Source: Kitasatospora phosalacinea
Lineage (GTDB): Bacteria > Actinomycetota > Actinomycetes > Streptomycetales > Streptomycetaceae
DNA length: 64,000 bases
Direction of reading: 5' to 3'
Assembly (NCBI RefSeq): GCF_030268885.1
Contig: NZ_BSSA01000004.1
Span: forward strand, 1-64,000
A program made the translations under genes and the position numbers. The notes under the pieces are model-generated. The model saw only the letters and a list, made by a program, of their open reading frames with translations. It did not search any database and was not told where the DNA came from. Below, piece by piece: positions 59,169-64,000 of the stretch. Numbering within the stretch: position 1 is the first letter of the stretch; each line of letters opens with the position of its first letter.

Positions 59169-59532
59169 CCGTGCCTCCTCGTAGAGGTGATCGGTCAGAT
59201 TCCCATGATCACCCATTGCCCCGTTCCTGGCCACCCATTCGACAAGGTCCGTCGCGGGAAAGCGGACACGAGTGGTGGTGCGCGCTCCGCACCAGGGCGC
59301 TCACGGAGGGTGTGCACGCCCCTTCCGGAATCGCTCCGGTGAGCGAATCCGCTGATCAGCCCGGACCGTCAGCGGGCAAACCGCGCACCCCGGTGCGGGC
59401 CGCCGGAGCCCCGCCCCCGGGGAGGCCGGGGTCGACGGGGGACGAGTCCCCCTCGTACCGACGACGGACCCCGCGTCTACGCGCGAGGTCCGTACGGTGG
59501 CCCCGAGCGGGCCGCGGGGTGGCCGGGCGGGG
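59169..59532. other. gene-free stretch with two hairpins
   Basis: No convincing gene. It holds a hairpin GGGGGAC/GTCCCCC (59437-59443, 59446-59452) and an interrupted stem CGGACC/GGTCCG (59465-59470, 59487-59492) with inner GCGT/ACGC, near the end of the ABC-F gene, which may terminate it. The right part of the gap toward 59169 contains the promoter of the HTH gene. Confidence 0.5.
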
Positions 59533-61131
<1,599 letters not shown>

Positions 61132-61284
61132 GGCTGGGGTCTCTCCTCGACGTGGGTATGGCACTCAGCCATTGGGACCAAGTCTACGGGAGGGCGGGAA
61201 AGCCTTTTTTCGGCACCGGCCGCGACGGCGGGCACCACCGGGCCCGGGCCCGGGCGGCAGCGGGTGCCGACCGGGCCGGGGCGG

Positions 61285-62199
61285 TCACTTCGCGCAGCCC
61301 GTCCGGGCCGCCGCGAACGGGGCGCCGTCGGTGCCGCAGGCGGCCTCGCGACCGCCCAGCGTGGTGTCGTACACCCACGTGCCGATCACCGGGCCGTCCT
61401 CGACCGAGACGCGGTGGCCGTCCAGCGGGCGCATCACCACGTCGGGGCCGGTGTTGAGGAAGTTGCCGTGGTCGGTGAGCGAGAACACCATCACGCCACC
61501 CGGCAGTTGACGGGCCCCCGCGCCGGTGGTGGGCGGGCACAGCCGCGGGACGAGCACCGCGTCGTCGGTCTCCGCCGTGCGCACCGGGGAGAAGGTGCAG
61601 CCCGCCGGGGGGCGGGAGTTGAAGCGCAGGTCGCCGTCGCGCTCGCGGAAGCCCATCAGCAGGCTCGGGGTGACCACCGTCACGAAGGCGTCGTTGACCT
61701 TGTCCGCGGACGGGTGCAGGGCCTCGGCGGCGCGCTGGGCCATCAGCTGCTTGCGCTGCTCCTCGGTGCGGCCCTCCGCGCCCGGCTCGCCCTCGGCGCG
61801 CAGCCAGTCGGCCAGGCCGGGGACGCTGCGGTGCCAGCGCACCGAGTGGTCGCCGGTGTCCACCGCGGTGACCATGCCGTCGTCCCAGACCACCGCCGCG
61901 TCCTCGCCGACCAGGGTGAGGTGCAGCGCGGTCGCGCCCTCGCGCCGGTAGGACCACAGCCGCTCGCCGGTGGACCTGGAGAAGGCCTCCACGCCGGGGC
62001 CCACCTTGAAGTCGGTCTGCTCCGCGGGGGTCGACTGCGCGCTGACCGGGCTGGCGTCCGACGCACCGGCGACCACCCGGTCGCCGAACGGCTCGGGACG
62101 GTTGGCGTGGGCCGCGGCACCGGCCGCGAGCACCAGCAGGACGGCGGCGGCGGGCAGGACCGAACGGGGCGACAGGCTTCTCAGCGGGTTGAAGGACAC
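61285..62199 (-). CDS. secreted or membrane-anchored PQQ-like propeller protein
   Basis: A 304-residue protein with an N-terminal helix (VLPAAAVLLVLAAGAAAHA) and repeats of the propeller type (FSRSTGERLWSYRREGATAL; MVTAVDTGDHSVRWHRSVPG). Four Cys in the last two-thirds (CTFSP, RLCPP, AACGT, TGCAK) could form disulfides. No lipobox. It is divergent from the metallopeptidase gene. Function unknown. Confidence 0.75.
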   Translation of the reverse strand: MSFNPLRSLSPRSVLPAAAVLLVLAAGAAAHANRPEPFGDRVVAGASDASPVSAQSTPAEQTDFKVGPGVEAFSRSTGERLWSYRREGATALHLTLVGEDAAVVWDDGMVTAVDTGDHSVRWHRSVPGLADWLRAEGEPGAEGRTEEQRKQLMAQRAAEALHPSADKVNDAFVTVVTPSLLMGFRERDGDLRFNSRPPAGCTFSPVRTAETDDAVLVPRLCPPTTGAGARQLPGGVMVFSLTDHGNFLNTGPDVVMRPLDGHRVSVEDGPVIGTWVYDTTLGGREAACGTDGAPFAAARTGCAK

Positions 62200-62397
62200 G
62201 GCCGGAGTTTATCCGGCGGGCACTGACGGGACCGCCGGGTTTACCGCCCGCCCGACCCCGGCGTGTCCCGGCTCCCGGCCCCGGTCCACCGCCGACGCGA
62301 CCCGGCGCGACCTGCGCCGTCACGCGGCCCGCACATGCTCCGGGCCGGTTAGGGTACGCGTTCGGTGGCCCACGGACTGTTACAGAGGTGAGACGGA

Positions 62398-63285
62398 ATG
62401 CAGTTCGACGACGACGCGGAACTCGATGCCTCGCAGGTCCAGGACCGGCGCGGCATCCCCGGCGGCGGCCTGACCGTCGGCGGTGGCGTGATCGGCCTGC
62501 TCGGCCTGCTGGCGGCCCTGCTGTTCGGGGTGGACCCGGGGCTGTTCGGCGCCGCCGACCAACCCGCCGCACCCCCGGTGGGGCAGGCCACCAGTTCCGC
62601 CCAGCTGAACGCCGCCTGCCGGACCGGCGCGGACGCCAACCGGCGGCAGGACTGCCGGGTGCTGGCCGTGGTCAACAGCGTCCAGGCGTACTGGCAGGGC
62701 GAGTTCACCGCCCGCGGCCGCAGCTACGCCCCGGCGGCCGGCGTGCTGTTCACCGACCGGGTCGCCACCGCCTGCGGCACCGCGACCTCGGCGGTCGGCC
62801 CCTTCTACTGCCCCGGCGACCGCAAGGCCTACTTCGATCTCGGCTTCTTCGACGACATGGGCCGCCAACTGGGCGCCCAGGGAGGCCCGTTCGCCGAGGC
62901 GTACGTGGTCGCGCACGAGTACGGGCACCACGTGCAGAACCTGCTGGGCACCACCGCCAGGGTCGGCGGCGACCGGCAGGGCGCGGACAGCGCCTCGGTG
63001 AAGCTGGAGCTGCAGGCCGACTGCTACGCGGGGGTGTGGGCGCACCACGCCACCACCACCCCGCAGCCGTCCACCGGGCGGCCGCTGATCACCCGGCTGA
63101 CCGACCAGGACATCGCGCTGGCCCTGGACGCCGCCGGATCGGTGGGCGACGACCGGATCCAGCAGCGGGCCACCGGGCGCACCAACCCGGAGAGCTGGAC
63201 CCACGGCTCCTCGGCGCAGCGGCAGCAGTGGTTCACCACCGGCTACCGCACCGGCGACATGACGAAGTGCGACACCTTCGGCTGA
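62398..63285 (+). CDS. neutral zinc metallopeptidase (YpfJ family)
   Basis: A 295-residue protein with a cytoplasmic [16 protein letters not shown] start typical of the family, a membrane helix ([17 protein letters not shown]), and an external metallopeptidase domain. Zinc motif: [15 protein letters not shown] (HEYGH), with the downstream [18 protein letters not shown] supplying the third ligand Glu/Asp. Disulfide candidates flank [18 protein letters not shown]. Substrate unknown. Start at 62398 with GAGGTGAG upstream. Confidence 0.9.
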   Translation: MQFDDDAELDASQVQDRRGIPGGGLTVGGGVIGLLGLLAALLFGVDPGLFGAADQPAAPPVGQATSSAQLNAACRTGADANRRQDCRVLAVVNSVQAYWQGEFTARGRSYAPAAGVLFTDRVATACGTATSAVGPFYCPGDRKAYFDLGFFDDMGRQLGAQGGPFAEAYVVAHEYGHHVQNLLGTTARVGGDRQGADSASVKLELQADCYAGVWAHHATTTPQPSTGRPLITRLTDQDIALALDAAGSVGDDRIQQRATGRTNPESWTHGSSAQRQQWFTTGYRTGDMTKCDTFG

Positions 63286-63390
63286 CCGGCCCCCGGAGTG
63301 ACCCGTTGGGGTGACACGGGGCATTTATGACGGTCTGTCAGGCTAGGCTCCTGGGGCCGGAAACCGTCCCTGGACCCGTACGGAGATCCC

Positions 63391-64000
63391 ATGCGTCTCG
63401 GCCGCCTGACCCTGGCCGCCGCCGCGCTGCTGCTGGTGACCACCGCCAGCGTGCCGTCCGGCACCCCGCTCAGCCAGACCGAGCGGCACGCCGCGCTCTC
63501 CTCGGACGCGGTCCAGCCGCGCGGGGCCGCGCCCCGGCCGGTGGTGCAGCGGGCGGTGCACGAAGTGCCGTTCGGGGCGTTCGTCGGCTCCTGGGACACG
63601 TACATCCCGAACATCGCCCGGATGGCGTCCTGGCTGAACAACGCCAACATGCAGGTCGGCCACACCTACCTGGCGGGCAACGGCTGGCAGGACATCGAGG
63701 GCGAGCCGATGGTGCTGGGCCTGTGGTCGCAGTGGCGGCAGTCCGACCCGGGGCGGCGGCTGGTGCTGGGCGTGCCGATGCTCGTGCCCAACGAGGGCAA
63801 CGTGCCGGACGCCGAGGTGGCCCGGCTGCTGGCCCGCGGCAACCAGGGCGAGTTCGACCAGCACTTCCTGCGCCTGGCCCGGAAGCTGGTCGCCTTCGGC
63901 GGCGGCGACACCGTCATCACCCTCGGCTGGGAGATGAACGGCGTCACCTACACCTCGCGCTGCAAGCCCGACCCGACGGCCTGGAAGGCGTACTGGCGGC
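63391..64000 (+). CDS. secreted glycoside hydrolase, 5' part (GH26-like)
   Basis: The first 203 codons are in the window; the gene runs off the end. It begins with a signal peptide (MRLGRLTLAAAALLLVTTAS). The mature part reads FGAFVGSWDTYIPNIARMAS, VGHTYLAGNGWQDI and, near residue 180, VITLGWEMNG, which is the acid/base Glu region of GH26-type beta-mannanases and related clan-A hydrolases. The nucleophile Glu would lie beyond the window. A TAGGCT box (63344-63349) is the likely -10. Confidence 0.75.
   Translation, partial: MRLGRLTLAAAALLLVTTASVPSGTPLSQTERHAALSSDAVQPRGAAPRPVVQRAVHEVPFGAFVGSWDTYIPNIARMASWLNNANMQVGHTYLAGNGWQDIEGEPMVLGLWSQWRQSDPGRRLVLGVPMLVPNEGNVPDAEVARLLARGNQGEFDQHFLRLARKLVAFGGGDTVITLGWEMNGVTYTSRCKPDPTAWKAYWR

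Noticed and set aside
61195..61280. Run of T's and G/C hairpins after the small propeller gene as an intrinsic terminator.
   Set aside because: On the minus strand the run reads as A's and several alternative stems compete, so no single terminator can be supported.

Overview
The window is high-GC actinobacterial chromosome from a streptomycete-type organism (Streptomyces or Kitasatospora). The family-level signs are very strong third-position GC bias, the streptomycete rRNA leader, an FHA-ABC exporter like mycobacterial Rv1747, twin-ACT SerB, actinobacterial FabG-FabI, the Asp23/AmaP envelope-stress operon, a SpoIIE-type phosphatase, and Crp-, CebR- and DasR-like operators. Species cannot be fixed: only about 26 bases of 16S rRNA are present.

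Layout. 1-26: 5' end of a 16S rRNA gene on the minus strand, with its leader and promoter. 587-26005: mostly housekeeping genes: tyrS, an HNH nuclease, a Gln-rich PQQ-propeller membrane protein, a pterin dehydratase, a TauE permease, slipin/NfeD, an ABC ATPase, a two-component system, the FHA-ABC exporter, serB, sixA, an MFS transporter with its 40-aa partner and a GntR regulator, fabG-fabI, an MBL hydrolase, tldD-tldE, kptA and small conserved proteins. A candidate small RNA lies near 25.7 kb.

26208-43880: a compact, co-directional biosynthetic gene cluster. A sigma70-like promoter is followed at once by a perfect CebR-type palindrome, then a stand-alone carrier protein, two glycosyltransferases (GT1 and GT4 types), a fused 2-oxoacid dehydrogenase E1 alpha-beta, an E2 with a lipoyl domain, a C-PCP didomain, a C-A-PCP module, and a giant C-A(Ser)-PCP-TE-MFS fusion. 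Start/stop overlaps join most genes and two micro-ORFs. The carrier + E1 + E2 trio resembles the NapB/NapC/NapD machinery of naphthyridinomycin, which loads a two-carbon glycolyl-type unit from sugar metabolism. I infer a short, acylated, glycosylated peptide ending in serine, with a basic residue before it, released by a thioesterase whose nucleophile is Cys instead of Ser and exported by the fused transporter. The operator suggests cello-oligosaccharide control. I do not recognise this cluster as a described pathway.

43890-64000: housekeeping resumes: amphi-Trp protein, moaA, a Crp-marked acetate symporter operon, a zinc alcohol dehydrogenase, a DEDDh exonuclease, SURF1, a PAS/GAF/SpoIIE phosphatase, a secreted beta-helix protein behind a DasR-like site, an SDR, the five-gene Asp23/AmaP operon, an enoyl-CoA hydratase, a small HTH protein, an ABC-F ATPase, a secreted propeller protein, a zinc metallopeptidase and, cut by the window edge, a secreted glycoside hydrolase. 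Many gene ends carry strong GC-rich hairpins. No prophage, insertion sequence, CRISPR array or tRNA was seen.
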